Source: Primulina eburnea
Lineage: Eukaryota; Streptophyta; Magnoliopsida; Lamiales; Gesneriaceae
Reading direction: 5' to 3'
DNA length: 64,000 nucleotides
Assembly (NCBI RefSeq): GCF_022965805.1
Contig: NC_133105.1
Span: forward strand, 25,492,978-25,556,977
Under the pieces are notes generated by a model that worked only from the letters and a program-made list of their open reading frames with translations, had not been told where the DNA came from and searched no databases. The position numbers and the translations under genes are program-made. Below are positions 44,890 to 55,409 of this stretch, piece by piece; the stretch's first letter is position 1, and the number at the start of each line of letters is the position of its first letter.

Positions 44890-46751
44890 TCGGGATGTAG
44901 TGTTTCATGAAGCCATTTTCCCTTTTATGGACCAGCCACCTTCCCCTACACACCAAGATTTTTTTTTTCTGATGGTGTTCTTCCTACACAGAAATCTGTC
45001 ACGCAAGAAACAACTACATATTCTTGTCCCACATCTCGGTCACATAGAGTCTGTAATAGACCACTTCACTTACGTGATTATCACTGTTATTCCACTCAAT
45101 TTTCTCCCAACTCGTCCACTGCTCATCCTCTGAATCTTGTTCTTGGTGGTACTCATTTATCCAAGCCATATTCTGTTTTTGTACACAATGTTTCCTCCAT
45201 CATTGAACCTCAATCTTTCTCTCAAGCTGTTGTTAAGCCAGAATGGTGCCAAGCCATGGCTACTGAACTTGAGGCATTGGAACGTAATGGGACTTGGTCT
45301 ATTGTTTCCTTACCGCTTGGGAAGACCGCTGTTGGGTGTAGATGGGTCTATAAAGCTAAGTTTCATGCTAATGGTAGCCTAGAATGATACAAATCTCGCC
45401 TTGTTGCTAAAGGCTACACGCAACAAGAGGGGATTGATTATCTTGAAACCTTTTCCCCCGTTGCAAAGCTTGTCACAGTTAGAGTTTTGTTGGCCTTAGC
45501 TTCAATTCATGGATGGTTTTTGACTCAACTTGATGTCAATAATGCCTTTTTTCATGGCGACCTCTCTGAAGAAGTTTACATGTCTTTGCCTCTGGGTTAT
45601 CAACGTAAGGGGGAGGATTTTCCTCCCAATGCATTGTGCAAAATGCACAAGTCTATCTATGGTGTCAAACAAGCTTCGAGGCAATGGTTTGCAAAATTTT
45701 CCTCCACATTGATTCGGATTGGTTTTGTTCAATCTCATGCTGACAGTTCTTTGTTTGTAAAAACTCGAGGACATACGTTCTTGGCATTGTTGGTATACAT
45801 CGATGATATTGTACTGGCCACCAATGATAAAAAGGAAGCCACTGACTTGAAAATATTTTTGGACAGCTGTTTCAAGTTGAAAGATCTTGGGAACTTGAAG
45901 TACTTTCTTGGTATTGAAGTTGCAAGATCTTCAAGGGGAATATCTATATGTCAACGCCATTATGCTTTACAAATTCTTACAGAAACAGGTTTATTGGGTT
46001 GCAAATCGCGTTCTACTCCCTTGGATGTTAACTTGAAATTAAGCATTGAAGATGGTGAGCTACTGCCCGACCCTTCGTTGTGTCGAAGATTAGTGGGAAA
46101 GTTATTATACCTCACTATCATTCGACCTGATTTGGCCTATTCAGTGAATCGATTAAGTCAATTTGTTTCTTGTCCAAGGGAACCGCACCTACAAGCTGTG
46201 TACTCCGTTCTCAAATATGTGAAAGGCACAGTTGGACAGGGCATGTTCTATGCTTCTTCTTCATCCTTAAAGCCCAGTTTTTTCTCGGATTCTGATTGGG
46301 TGACATGCCCAGATACACGTCGCTCTGTTTCTGGCTACTGTGTTCTTATCGGAGAATCCTTGGTTTCATGGAAATCTAAGAAACAACACATGTTTCCAGA
46401 TCTTCTGCTGAAGCAGAATACAGGTCAATGGTCGCCGCTACTTGTGAAGTCATTTGGATGCTAGCAGTACTTAAGGACTTGTGTATCTCATATAGTGATC
46501 CTGCAGTCCTGTTTTGTGATAGCCAATCGGCCATTCACATTGCCTCCAATCCAGTGTTTCACGAGCATGCAAAACATATCGAGATTGACTGTCACATTGC
46601 ACGAGAAAAGGTGCAGCGTGGGCTTATCAAAGTGCTACATGTCTCTTCTCAGTTTCAACTTGCAGACTTATTCACTAAGTCTCTGTTGCCGTCTCGATTT
46701 CGCATGCTGCTTACCAAGATGAGTGTTCACAACATTCACACTCCATCTTGA
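44890..46751 (+). pseudogene. Copia I reverse transcriptase and RNase H
   Basis: After a low-complexity linker with more frame breaks, RT reads AVGCRWVYKAKFHANGSLE, a TGA at 45385-45387 (expected Arg), then SRLVAKGYTQQEGIDYLETF. An open 325-codon stretch from 45487 has LDVNNAFFHGDLSEEVYM, SIYGVKQASRQW and catalytic VYIDDIVLA. A frameshift near 46400 leads into RNase H ([44 protein letters not shown]), ending TPS just before the polypurine tract. Confidence 0.88.
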
Positions 46752-46758
46752 GGGGGCC
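46748..46758 (+). other. Polypurine tract of copia I
   Basis: TTGAGGGGGCC precedes the 3' LTR start TATTAAAAGC and overlaps the pol stop codon. Confidence 0.85.
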
Positions 46759-46957
46759 TATTAAAAGCGTTAGTAGGATAGGAAACACGCTTCTCAGTCT
46801 TGTTAACCACACTCACACATGGGAACATATAAATAGTTACAAGCGGTTACTGTATAATTCATTGAACATTTTTCCTTTTCATTCCTTGTACTCGTCTGAA
46901 GACTTGAGCTTACTTCAATGGAAATTCTTTTGTTCAATCGCCTTATGCTTTCTAATA
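46759..46957 (+). mobile_element. Copia I 3' LTR
   Basis: It is the same length and ends as the 5' LTR and differs by a few substitutions and single-base length changes. It is followed by the TCTCC duplication. Confidence 0.92.
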
Positions 46958-47548
46958 TCTCCATTAACACCCATGATTATTTCCATTCAGTACTGCTCAC
47001 TCTCGGTCAATCTTCGCTGACTGCTTCCAATTACCGCTGATTTCCGACCTTTCTTACAAAAATTCTATCCATAAATAATTGCCTCGTGCCTAAGTAGTCA
47101 GTTCTTGTTTCGTTTATTCCAGAACCTGTATCAGGTTTCAAAATGCGCAAGTGGGGTTTCTCGAGGTAACATGCCATGAGAGTCCCAAATAGGATGGGTT
47201 TCTGCCATTGAGGGGTTTTTGGGGATTTTCTGCTGCTCCTAGTGTGGAGGGAGAATTTAAAGTTGAACAAAAATTGTTCCTAATCAAATTGGAAAGTGGG
47301 GGGGATTCAGTTTGTTTGACATAAGTAAATCGATAGGTATTTTTGGAAGTATATTCTGGGTGTACGAGATGGATATGTTCAAATCTTTGTGATTACATCT
47401 ATAACTCTAAATCATGACCGAATTTTAAGCATTCCAAGGGCACCAATGCAGTATTTTTTATTCAGAGGTTTGTTAATAATAGAAGGAGTTTTATGGAATT
47501 GTCTAATATCAATCGACAAGGTAAGAGGCATTGCCATGTGGGACTTGA
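46958..47548. other. Unassigned DNA between copia I and copia J
   Basis: It continues the copia I target sequence. A minus-strand open frame of 79 codons at 47031-47270 has no match I recognise and may be chance. The last five bases, CTTGA, are the target duplication of copia J. Confidence 0.35.
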
Positions 47549-49659
47549 TGTTAGAGTAGGTGCCCGTCGAACCAACTGTTGGCCGAGTGTTCACAATGAA
47601 ACTCTATGTATAAACGATCTTTATTTTAATAATATTTGAAATTATTATTTTGGCACTTTTTTATCTGTATACCCATGCTATTTGCATAGATAAAGTCCTT
47701 GAATATACAAATAGTAGAAAGAATATGAGATGCTCATATGATGAGTATCATGAAACTCATATTTGGAATACTGTATATTCTAAACAGTTCCTAGTCGATT
47801 CAGCCGCCGCTAAGAAGGATATAGGCCGCTCGAGTTAGAGACTAGTATCTGCGATGTGAGTACCATGTTTCATTTGTAGGGGATATTGTGATGTCCGATC
47901 ATGCAGATAGGTGCTCCTGGTAGAGTGCACTGAACAACCCTCCATAAAGGACTTTCCAAGTGGTTCTCACTTATCGAGTGGAAACGTCCTAGTTTATGGT
48001 TGTACACCATTAGTCCTTATGACTCGGGACAACATTGAGACTCTATGTGCTAGCATTACACTTTGACTTGTTTACCGACTCTCATGGGGTCATCAGGTGG
48101 CATGGTTGGGTGTTCTGTCGAAACACATAGGAGTCGATGCATTGTAGTCGGGGATTCACCGCTTACCTACGGGTATGGATATCCTATGTGTTCTCATGTG
48201 TATGTAGGTTGAAATCTCTGATCAGAGTATGGTGGTAATTATGAAAGGGGTTTCATAGATTACACCATCGATGCAACTACGACATGACACATAGTATCGA
48301 TTCATTGACAACTCTCACCATCGATGCAACAACGACATGACACATAGTATCGATTCATTGACAACTCTCGATAAACCAATGGTTGTCGAATCGGTCGGGA
48401 TATATGAGTTGAAGGGACCGTACTGTACGCTAACCATAATTGAATGGTTCTTGCAGGCACTATCATTTAATACCTAGGGAATCAAGTAAGCGATGCTGCT
48501 AGGCGTTTAACATGATTCGTTGGGTACTATCGGACTTGAGTTCTGACATTCTTATCAAGGAGTTGATAATTAAGAATGGAGCAATTGGAGTATGCTCATA
48601 TAAGGACATGTTTAGTCCGAATCACATGGAGATGTGAATCCACGGCTAGTTGTATCAATGAACCATTGAGGGCCACACAAGTACTGGCTTTCTAGATCCC
48701 GTTGAGAAGTAAAATAGTTCAATGTGTTGAACGTCTTATAAAGGAGTTTGTAAGCGTAAATAAAATATAAGTATGACTTCTATAAGGAGAATGTAACTTT
48801 TTATTTGAGGAAGTGTTCCTAAATTAAAAGTTGGCCAAACGAGTAATGTATTTGAAAATTGTGATTTTCATATACATTATTATGGACTAAATTAAATTAA
48901 TTCAAATGTTGAATTAATTATACACTAGTGGGCCTAGTAGAGTCCAAATAATTAAATTAATTCAAGTGTTGGATTAAATTGCATTGGGCCTTGTAGAGTC
49001 CAATTAAAAATAATTATTAAACTAGTGGACTTGAGTAAAGTCAAGTAAACTTTAAATGGGCTCAAATGTGTTTGAGACATTTAAATAAAAGTCCATGGGC
49101 TTGTAATTGTTACAAGCCCAAATAGAATTGCATGCATGGGGGAGGTGAAGAGTTGGAGACAACTTTCTCAATAATCAAGACATGTGTCACACATGCCAAC
49201 ACAACTTTTTACACTTCCAAAGCTAGTCTCCCTTCCCCCCATTACATACCATATGGCCGAAACTTCAAGGGGGATTCTCCAAGTTTTTCTCTCAATTTTC
49301 TTCTTCAAGAGTTGAGGAAAGAAATCACTTCTAAAAGAAAAATGCTCTAATTTTTCTAGTGCAAAATTAGAGTGGATCTAGCTTGTTGGTGGTGGGCTTA
49401 ATATTTGAGCAAGGTGGGCTCAAAGGGAAGCTTGTAGAAGGTCAACCTTTCAAGAGCCAAGTTGTTTACATCTCGGTTGGAGCCATCATCAACCTCAAGA
49501 GGTTGATAGGTAACGATTTCTCAACACACTATGTATGACATATTTGTGTTTTTGTATATGCTACACCTAGTACTAGAGGTGGCCGAAATTTTCCATGTGT
49601 TTTTCGAAAATTTTATTGCTTCTGTTGCGCTTTCGGTCACCTAAAATCGATCCCTTTCA
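47549..49659 (+). mobile_element. Copia J 5' LTR
   Basis: It starts TGTTAGAGTAGGTGCCC and ends ATCCCTTTCA before the primer site. A 53-base block is tandemly doubled at 48263-48368. A 72-codon frame (MHGGGEELETTF) at 49132-49350 occurs unchanged in both LTRs. It probably reflects LTR similarity and not a gene. Confidence 0.92.
48263..48368. repeat. 53-base tandem duplication unique to left LTR of J
   Basis: CACCATCGATGCAACTACGA-type units start at 48263 and 48316. The right LTR has a single copy (about 56124-56176), so this arose after insertion. Confidence 0.92.
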
Positions 49660-49661
49660 AG

Positions 49662-49673
49662 TGGTATCCGAGC
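49662..49673 (+). other. Primer-binding site of copia J (Met tRNA variant)
   Basis: TGGTATCCGAGC lies two bases after the LTR. It differs from the usual TGGTATCAGAGC by one base. Confidence 0.75.
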
Positions 49674-49782
49674 TAAGGGTACTAGTTTTTGTAGCATATA
49701 CATGATATTATATTGAGGTCAATTTCTAACCGCATGAGACAAATTTTTGCATCAAATCGTGGCCGGTTTTAGGGACGACTTT

Positions 49783-49866
49783 GGGCAGCAAGTTGCTGCC
49801 CATTTCGGGCACCTCGGGCTGCCCGAGGGGCTGCCCATTTCGGGCAGCAAGGGCAGCCCCTTCCCG
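49783..49866 (+). repeat. GC-rich palindrome cluster in leader of J
   Basis: Overlapping palindromes are built on GGGCAGC and GCTGCCC: GGGCAGCA/TGCTGCCC (49783-49801), CTCGGGCTGCCCGAG (about 49813-49827) and GGGGCTGCC/GGCAGCCCC (about 49827-49860). They lie 120-210 bases after the LTR in otherwise AT-rich DNA. Confidence 0.8.
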
Positions 49867-50983
49867 AAACCCCCCCTATGATTTAATTAAAAAAAATTTT
49901 TGCTAAAGTTGGCCGGAATCCGGCGACGGAGCTCCGGCAACGGCGATGACCACTAGGGTTTCCAAAAGTGTTTTGGATTATCAAAGTGTCATGGGCCTTG
50001 AAGTTGTTGGGCCATGAGATGGCTAACATATTTTTTGAAATTTTAAATGGGCCAAAAATGTTTTTGGTGAAAAATGAGTTTTTGGGCCCTTAAGTTTAAA
50101 ATTACAGAGTTGCAAATATTTTCTCATAAAATAAATAATTGAAGTTGGACTTTAATTATTTATAGTAAATTGTGATTTACAAGAAATTCGGTTATAAATA
50201 AATTAATTTGAAAGAAGACAAAGGTGTTTGTATACTTTGTTAATTTAGTTTATAATCGTGGCGGTTAGTGATTGGATCAAGATATATAATATTGGATCAA
50301 TTAATTATTGTGATAATTAATTGATGGTGTATGATATGTGATATTATGCATGAAGGATGATCAAAAGCCCAAGCCTAATTTGCTATGTGTATGCTAGGAT
50401 ATTTTGTGTTGAATGATTGTAATAATTATCAATTTATAAAGTGTGCTTGGTTTATGGCCCGTTCCCACCCCATGAGATGTATCCCTATTTGCCATGGATA
50501 TTTATTTGTAAATATTAGTATAGTGGAAGATCAAGATTGGAAGATGGTGGCCATGATGATTATGAAGATCGAAGACATGTAAATATTGGAAGCTAATGTA
50601 ATAGTTTCATTTGCATCCCTTACATTTCCCTAGGATTGGACCTAGGGCCTGTGCTTAGCTCACACGGGCCATTAGTACTGGGGCGATTGATCATCCTTGT
50701 TTGTTTACTGTTTATAATATATGCATGATATGTTATAAATAATGATAATGTGCGTTATTATTATGATAATAACAAAGTTGCATGAATCCGACAAACATAC
50801 GATCAAACATGGCGAGCTTTTAAATAAAATTAATGATGAGACCTTTCAAAATTAAAAACCCTCATTTTGAATAAGATTCAAAATTAATATCATGCCCGAA
50901 AAGGAGAATTATAAATTTGTTTATAATTTCCATGTCTTCCATCGACAATGGGTACATGATGAACGCTACCCGTACTCGGGGAT

Positions 50984-51285
50984 CGGCTCATATTATTGGG
51001 GGGCCCTGGGTGCCGGAAAGCTGTGACATCCGTTGACATGGTGATGTGAACTACGTGGAACTCCCATGATTTCGGCTCATATTATTGAGGGAACTCATGG
51101 CGACCGTCCATTAAGGTTCAATATCGATGGGTTAGGCTTGGCACGTAAAGATGAACGACGTCATATTATTGGGTCCTAATCAAACGTGAGACAAAAGTTT
51201 ACGTAGAGGATTGCATTGTGATGCAATTGGAAACTACCTTTTAGGAATTGTGATTGGCTGATATTATTCGGGATCATAATTCGCT
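50984..51285 (+). repeat. Four CATATTATTG stem-loop-like repeats in leader of J
   Basis: CATATTATTG or GATATTATTC cores lie at 50989, 51078, 51162 and 51260. Flanking arms differ in sequence but can pair: CCATGA/TCATGG around the second, and GAATTGTGAT/ATCATAATTC around the fourth. The first and third have weaker pairing. Confidence 0.65.
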
Positions 51286-51464
51286 AATTGGACCTTACGT
51301 ACATACTGAGGAAAAAAGTTTCCCGTTTTCACTAGAGGGTAGTGAAAGATGTCAAAACAGTGGGAGTAAACATTTATAAAGTTAAAGTTCATACTTTATA
51401 TCTTACTAAATATTTTAAAATAGTCATTAACATTTATCTGTTTACTTTTCAGTACTATTTGACA

Positions 51465-52204
51465 ATGTCTTCAATTCGCGATCCGCTTTCTGCCATACTC
51501 GAAAAACATGTCTTAACCGGACCTAACTACCTCACTTGGCTAAGAAATCTGAAAATCGTCTTGAACTCGGAAAAGATTGCATATACACTAAATGAGTCGC
51601 CCCCTGATAAGGCTCCGACTGACTGCACTCTGAGGAATTGCAGACCTACAAGGATTGGTGTGACCATGACTTGAAGGCCAAGTGTTATATGCAGGCTTCT
51701 ATGAATGATGAGATGCAGAGGCGTTTTGAGGGTGCAAAGAGTGCTGCTGACATTCATTTGCACCTCAAGGAGCTCTTTGGTGAGCAGACTCGGCCTATTA
51801 GGCATGCTACCGTCAAGGAGCTAATCACTTTGCGCATGCGAGATGGGGCCTCGGTCCATGAGCATGGCCTAAAGTTGATTGGGCTCATGGACAAGCTGGT
51901 TGGCATGGATTTTATGTTGCCTTCGGAGTTGACCACCGACGTGTTGCTGTTATCGCTTCCTAGCTCATTTGATCCTTTTGTGGTAAACTTCAACATGAAC
52001 AAGATGGAGCCGACCCTTGAGTAGTTGGTGAACATGCTTGTGACTTTTGAGTCCACCATCAAGAAAGAGAAGTCGGTTCTTTATGTGGGTTCTTCATCTG
52101 GTACGAAGACCGATCCACGTGGGAAGGGAAAGAAGCGTTCTTTCCCACGTCCCAAGAAGAATGTGCCCTTGAAGAGGAAAGCTCCGAGTCCCATTGTGGC
52201 AGCC
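51465..52204 (+). pseudogene. Copia J gag (broken)
   Basis: The ATG at 51465 starts MSSIRDPLSAILEKH, with LTGPNYLTWLRNLKIVLNSE as the conserved gag start. A frameshift near 51635 leads to YKDWCDHDLKAKCYMQASM, LKELFGEQTRPIRHATVKEL and LPSSFDPFVVNFNMNKM. A TAG follows at 52022-52024 (expected Glu), then a basic stretch. A further frameshift near 52205 precedes the zinc knuckle. Confidence 0.85.
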
Positions 52205-53250
52205 ACCAGTGAAGGCTGACAAGACTGTTGACATCTGTTATCACTGCAAGAAGCCAGGACATTGGAGGCGTAACTGCAGGGAATATCTTTCCCAGAAGGG
52301 TTCTGGAAAAGGTATGTTCTATATTGAAGTAAACATTTCAATTAACTCTACTTCTTGGGTATTAGATACCGGCTGTGGCTCACATCTCTGTAATGATTTT
52401 CAGGTGATGGGAAGAAGTAGAAGGCTCAGGGAAGGTGAGACCTTCTTGAGGATGGGTAATGAAGCAAGGGTTGCTGCCAAGGCTGTAGGAGATGTTTACT
52501 TGCATTTGAACAATGATTTTAAGTTTGTTTTGAGAGATGTTTTGTTTGTACCAGATTTGGTGAAAAACATTATTTCCATTTCTATGTTGGACAAAGATGG
52601 ATTTTCTTGTTTATTTAGCAAAGGTGTTTGCAACATTTACAAGAACGAATGTTTAATTGGTACCGGAGAACTTGAAAACGATCTCTACACCTTAAAATTA
52701 AAAGATATTCCACTTAACAATGTCCAAGCTATAACAACAACAAACAAGCGCAAAAAAGATACTCTAAATTCGGCACAATTATGGCATGCTCGATTAGGAC
52801 ATATTTCCCTAAGAAGGATGAACAAGCTAGTGGGAGTGGGCATGTTTAATATGTCTGATATTAATACTCTCACGACTTGTGAATCCTGTCTAAAAGGAAA
52901 GATGACCAAAATTCTCTTTAAGGGCCATGTGGAGCGAGCCAAGGGGTTATTGGATTTGATCCATACCGATGTGTGCGGTCCGCTTAGCATCACCACTAAG
53001 CATGGACATGCCTACTTCATCACCTTTACCGATGACGTTTCGAGGTAGGGGTATGTGTATTTGATGAAATACAAGTCTGAAGCCTTTGAAAGGTTCAAAG
53101 AATTCAGAAGTGAAGTAGAAAAGCAATTGGGACGAAGCATCAAGACACTTCGATCGGATCGAGGTGGTGAATACTTGAGTGCCGAGTTCCAAGAGTATCT
53201 TTGGGAGAATGGGATTCTCTCACAGTGGACTCCTGCCAGCTACACCACAG
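52205..53250 (+). pseudogene. Copia J zinc knuckle, protease and integrase N-terminal half
   Basis: CYHCKKPGHWRRNC (CX2CX4HX4C) is followed by protease STSWVLDTGCGSHLCNDF with a normal DTG. Then come LFVPDLVKNIISISMLDKDG, LWHARLGHISLRRMNKL and CESCLKGKMTK (integrase zinc region), HTDVCGPLS and FTDDVSR, a TAG at 53046-53048 (expected Tyr), and TLRSDRGGEYLSAEFQEYL. An extra base near 53236 shifts the frame. Confidence 0.87.
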
Positions 53251-55395
53251 TTGAATGGTGTTTCAGAGCGTCGTAACCGGACTTTGATGGACATGGTTCG
53301 GTCTATGATGGGGTTCACGGAGTTGCCTCCATCCTTTTGGGGATATGCGCTTGAGACAGCGGCAATGTTGTTGAACAATGTCCATACAAAGGCAGTTGAC
53401 AAGACACCATATAAGATATGGAAGGGTAAGCCACCCAAATATTCTTATCTTAGAATATGGGGGTGCCCTGCTTATGTGAAGCAGGTAGTGGGAGATAAAT
53501 TGGATAGTCGATCCATTTTATGTTACTTTGTGGGATATCCAAATAATTCTGTTGGATACTGCTTCTATCATCCCCAAGAAACAAATGTGTTTGTTTCAAG
53601 GAATGCAACCTTTTTGGAAAAGGAATTTCTATTGGATAGAAAAGGCGAGATGATAGAACTCGAAGAGATTCGAGAGACACTCACAGTTGTAGAACCCACA
53701 CCCGAAGAGCCAAGAGAGGAGATACAAGCTCCTAGAAGATCCGAGAGAGTCTCGAGACCACCTATGAGGTATGGTCTGCTTCTTGAAGAGGGCCATGATG
53801 AGCCTAACCTTGGATGTGATCCAAGGACCTTCAAGGAAGCATTATCTGATGCCGATTCATCCAAGTGGCTTGAAGCGATGGAATCTGAGATGAATTCCAT
53901 GCATTCGAACCAAGTGTGGAATCTCGTGGATCCACCAGAGGGAATTGTTACCATAGGGTATAAATGGATTTACAAGAGGAAACTTGGGGCGGATGGGAAG
54001 GTATTGACCTTCAAAGCGCGATTGGTGGCAAAAGGATATACTCAAAGACAAGGAGTTGACTTTGAGGAAACCTTTTCTCCAGTTGCAATGTTCAAGTCCA
54101 TAAGGATTTTGCTAGCCATTGCTGCATGGTATGACTATGAGATATGGCAGATGGATGTTAAGACAGCCTTTCTTAATGGGGATATTAAGGAAGAAATTTA
54201 CATGTCTCAACCCGAAGGGTTTACATCTGTCGGAAGTGAGCATATGGTATGCAAACTTCAGAGATCTATTTATGGTCTAAAACATGCATCTAGGAGTTGG
54301 AACCTTAGATTCGATAGTACAATCAAAGAGTTTGATTTTACTAAGAATCCTGAGGAACCTTGTGTGTATAAGAAGGTTAGTGGGAGTGCTGTGACATTCC
54401 TGGTGTTGTATGTTGATGACATTCTACTCATTGGGAATGATGTAGGAATGTTGCAATCAACCAAGATATGGTTAGCAAGCAAGTTCCCGATGCAAGACTT
54501 GGGTGAAGCATCTTTTGTATTGGGAATACAGATCTATAGAGATAGATCAAAGAGATTTCTTGGTCTCACCCAGTCCACATACATTGATACCATCCTGAAG
54601 CGATTGTCGATGGATGAGTCCAAGAGAGGACATATACCAATGTGTCATGGCGTGTACCTATCCAAGTCTATGTCTCCCAAGACTGATGCAGAGATAGCGG
54701 CGAGGACACGCATTCCATATGCATCTGCAATTGGTATCATCATGTATGGGATGATATCTACACGTCCTGACGTGGCTTTTGCACTAAGTGTAGTGAGTAG
54801 ATATCAATCGAACCTTGGTCTTCCACATTGGAAAGCTGTGCAAGACATCCTCAAGTACTTGAGGAGGACCAATAAATTGTTCTTGGTCTATGGGGGTGGA
54901 GAACTAAAATTGGAAGGCTATACCGACTCTAGCTTCCAAAGCGACATTGATGACTCAAAGTCAACCTCTGGATTCATATTCATGCTCAATGGTGCTGCTG
55001 TCTCTTGGAAGAGTTCCAAACAAGACAGTACAGCGGATTCCACCACTGAGGCAGAATACATTGCTGCATCAGCTGCAGCAAAGGAGGCAGTTTGGATAAG
55101 GAATTTCGTCCAAGAGTTGGGCGTCATTCCTAATGGAGTTGCTCTTGTCTCGGTGTTTTGTGACAACACGGGAGCCATTGCTCAAGCAAAGGAGCCGAGG
55201 TCTCATCAGAAGTCCAAACACGTATTGAGAAAGTACCACATCCTCAGAGAGATCGTGGAAAGAGGAGATGTCATGATTGACAAAGTCGACTCCGCAGATA
55301 ATGTTGCTGATCCGCTAACTAAGCCTTTACCTAGACCATTGTTCGAGAAGCATCGCGAATCGATGGGTTTGAAGCATATGGGTAGTTGGCTCTAG
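53251..55395 (+). CDS. Copia J integrase C-terminus, RT and RNase H (open remainder)
   Basis: From the frameshift to the stop the frame is open for over 700 codons. It contains LNGVSERRNRTLMDMVRSMM, WGCPAYVKQV, KWIYKRKLGADGKVLTFKAR, LVAKGYTQRQGVDFEETFSP, MDVKTAFLNGDIKEEIYM, the catalytic box LYVDDILLIGND, RNase H with EGYTDSSFQSD, TTEAEYIAAS and CDNTGAIAQAKEPRSHQKSK, and ends LKHMGSWL. All RT blocks look intact. It lacks its own start because gag and integrase upstream are broken. Confidence 0.85.
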   Translation: MNGVSERRNRTLMDMVRSMMGFTELPPSFWGYALETAAMLLNNVHTKAVDKTPYKIWKGKPPKYSYLRIWGCPAYVKQVVGDKLDSRSILCYFVGYPNNSVGYCFYHPQETNVFVSRNATFLEKEFLLDRKGEMIELEEIRETLTVVEPTPEEPREEIQAPRRSERVSRPPMRYGLLLEEGHDEPNLGCDPRTFKEALSDADSSKWLEAMESEMNSMHSNQVWNLVDPPEGIVTIGYKWIYKRKLGADGKVLTFKARLVAKGYTQRQGVDFEETFSPVAMFKSIRILLAIAAWYDYEIWQMDVKTAFLNGDIKEEIYMSQPEGFTSVGSEHMVCKLQRSIYGLKHASRSWNLRFDSTIKEFDFTKNPEEPCVYKKVSGSAVTFLVLYVDDILLIGNDVGMLQSTKIWLASKFPMQDLGEASFVLGIQIYRDRSKRFLGLTQSTYIDTILKRLSMDESKRGHIPMCHGVYLSKSMSPKTDAEIAARTRIPYASAIGIIMYGMISTRPDVAFALSVVSRYQSNLGLPHWKAVQDILKYLRRTNKLFLVYGGGELKLEGYTDSSFQSDIDDSKSTSGFIFMLNGAAVSWKSSKQDSTADSTTEAEYIAASAAAKEAVWIRNFVQELGVIPNGVALVSVFCDNTGAIAQAKEPRSHQKSKHVLRKYHILREIVERGDVMIDKVDSADNVADPLTKPLPRPLFEKHRESMGLKHMGSWL

Positions 55396-55398
55396 TGC

Positions 55399-55409
55399 AA
55401 GTGGGAGAT
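55399..55409 (+). other. Polypurine tract of copia J
   Basis: AAGTGGGAGAT directly precedes the TG of the 3' LTR, shortly after the pol stop. Confidence 0.85.

Larger units (their letters stand above)
42280..46957 (+). mobile_element. Ty1/copia element I, complete ends, frameshifted
   Basis: The element is 4678 bases, with 199-base LTRs (42280-42478; 46759-46957) that differ at about four positions. It has a primer site, gag, protease, integrase, RT, RNase H and a polypurine tract in copia order. Perfect TCTCC duplications flank it (42275-42279 and 46958-46962). The LTR ends are TATTA and TAATA, not TG and CA. Several frameshifts and one stop disable the polyprotein. Confidence 0.93.
49674..51464 (+). 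other. Long structured leader of copia J
   Basis: About 1.8 kb without a convincing ORF lies between primer site and gag. It holds a GC palindrome cluster (49783-49866), AT-rich DNA, and four copies of a CATATTATTG-centred repeat with inverted arms (50984-51285). A splice-acceptor-like TTTACTTTTCAG lies at about 51440-51451. Leaders of this kind carry packaging and translation signals in retroelements; which part does so here is unknown. Confidence 0.6.

Noticed and set aside
47031..47270. Minus-strand frame of 79 codons between copia I and J
   Set aside because: No recognisable domain, no splice or promoter evidence and ordinary AT-rich surroundings. Too short to call.
49132..49350. 72-codon frame present unchanged in both LTRs of copia J (also 56941-57159)
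   Set aside because: Recently inserted LTRs are nearly identical anyway, so conservation between the two is not evidence of coding. No family is recognised.
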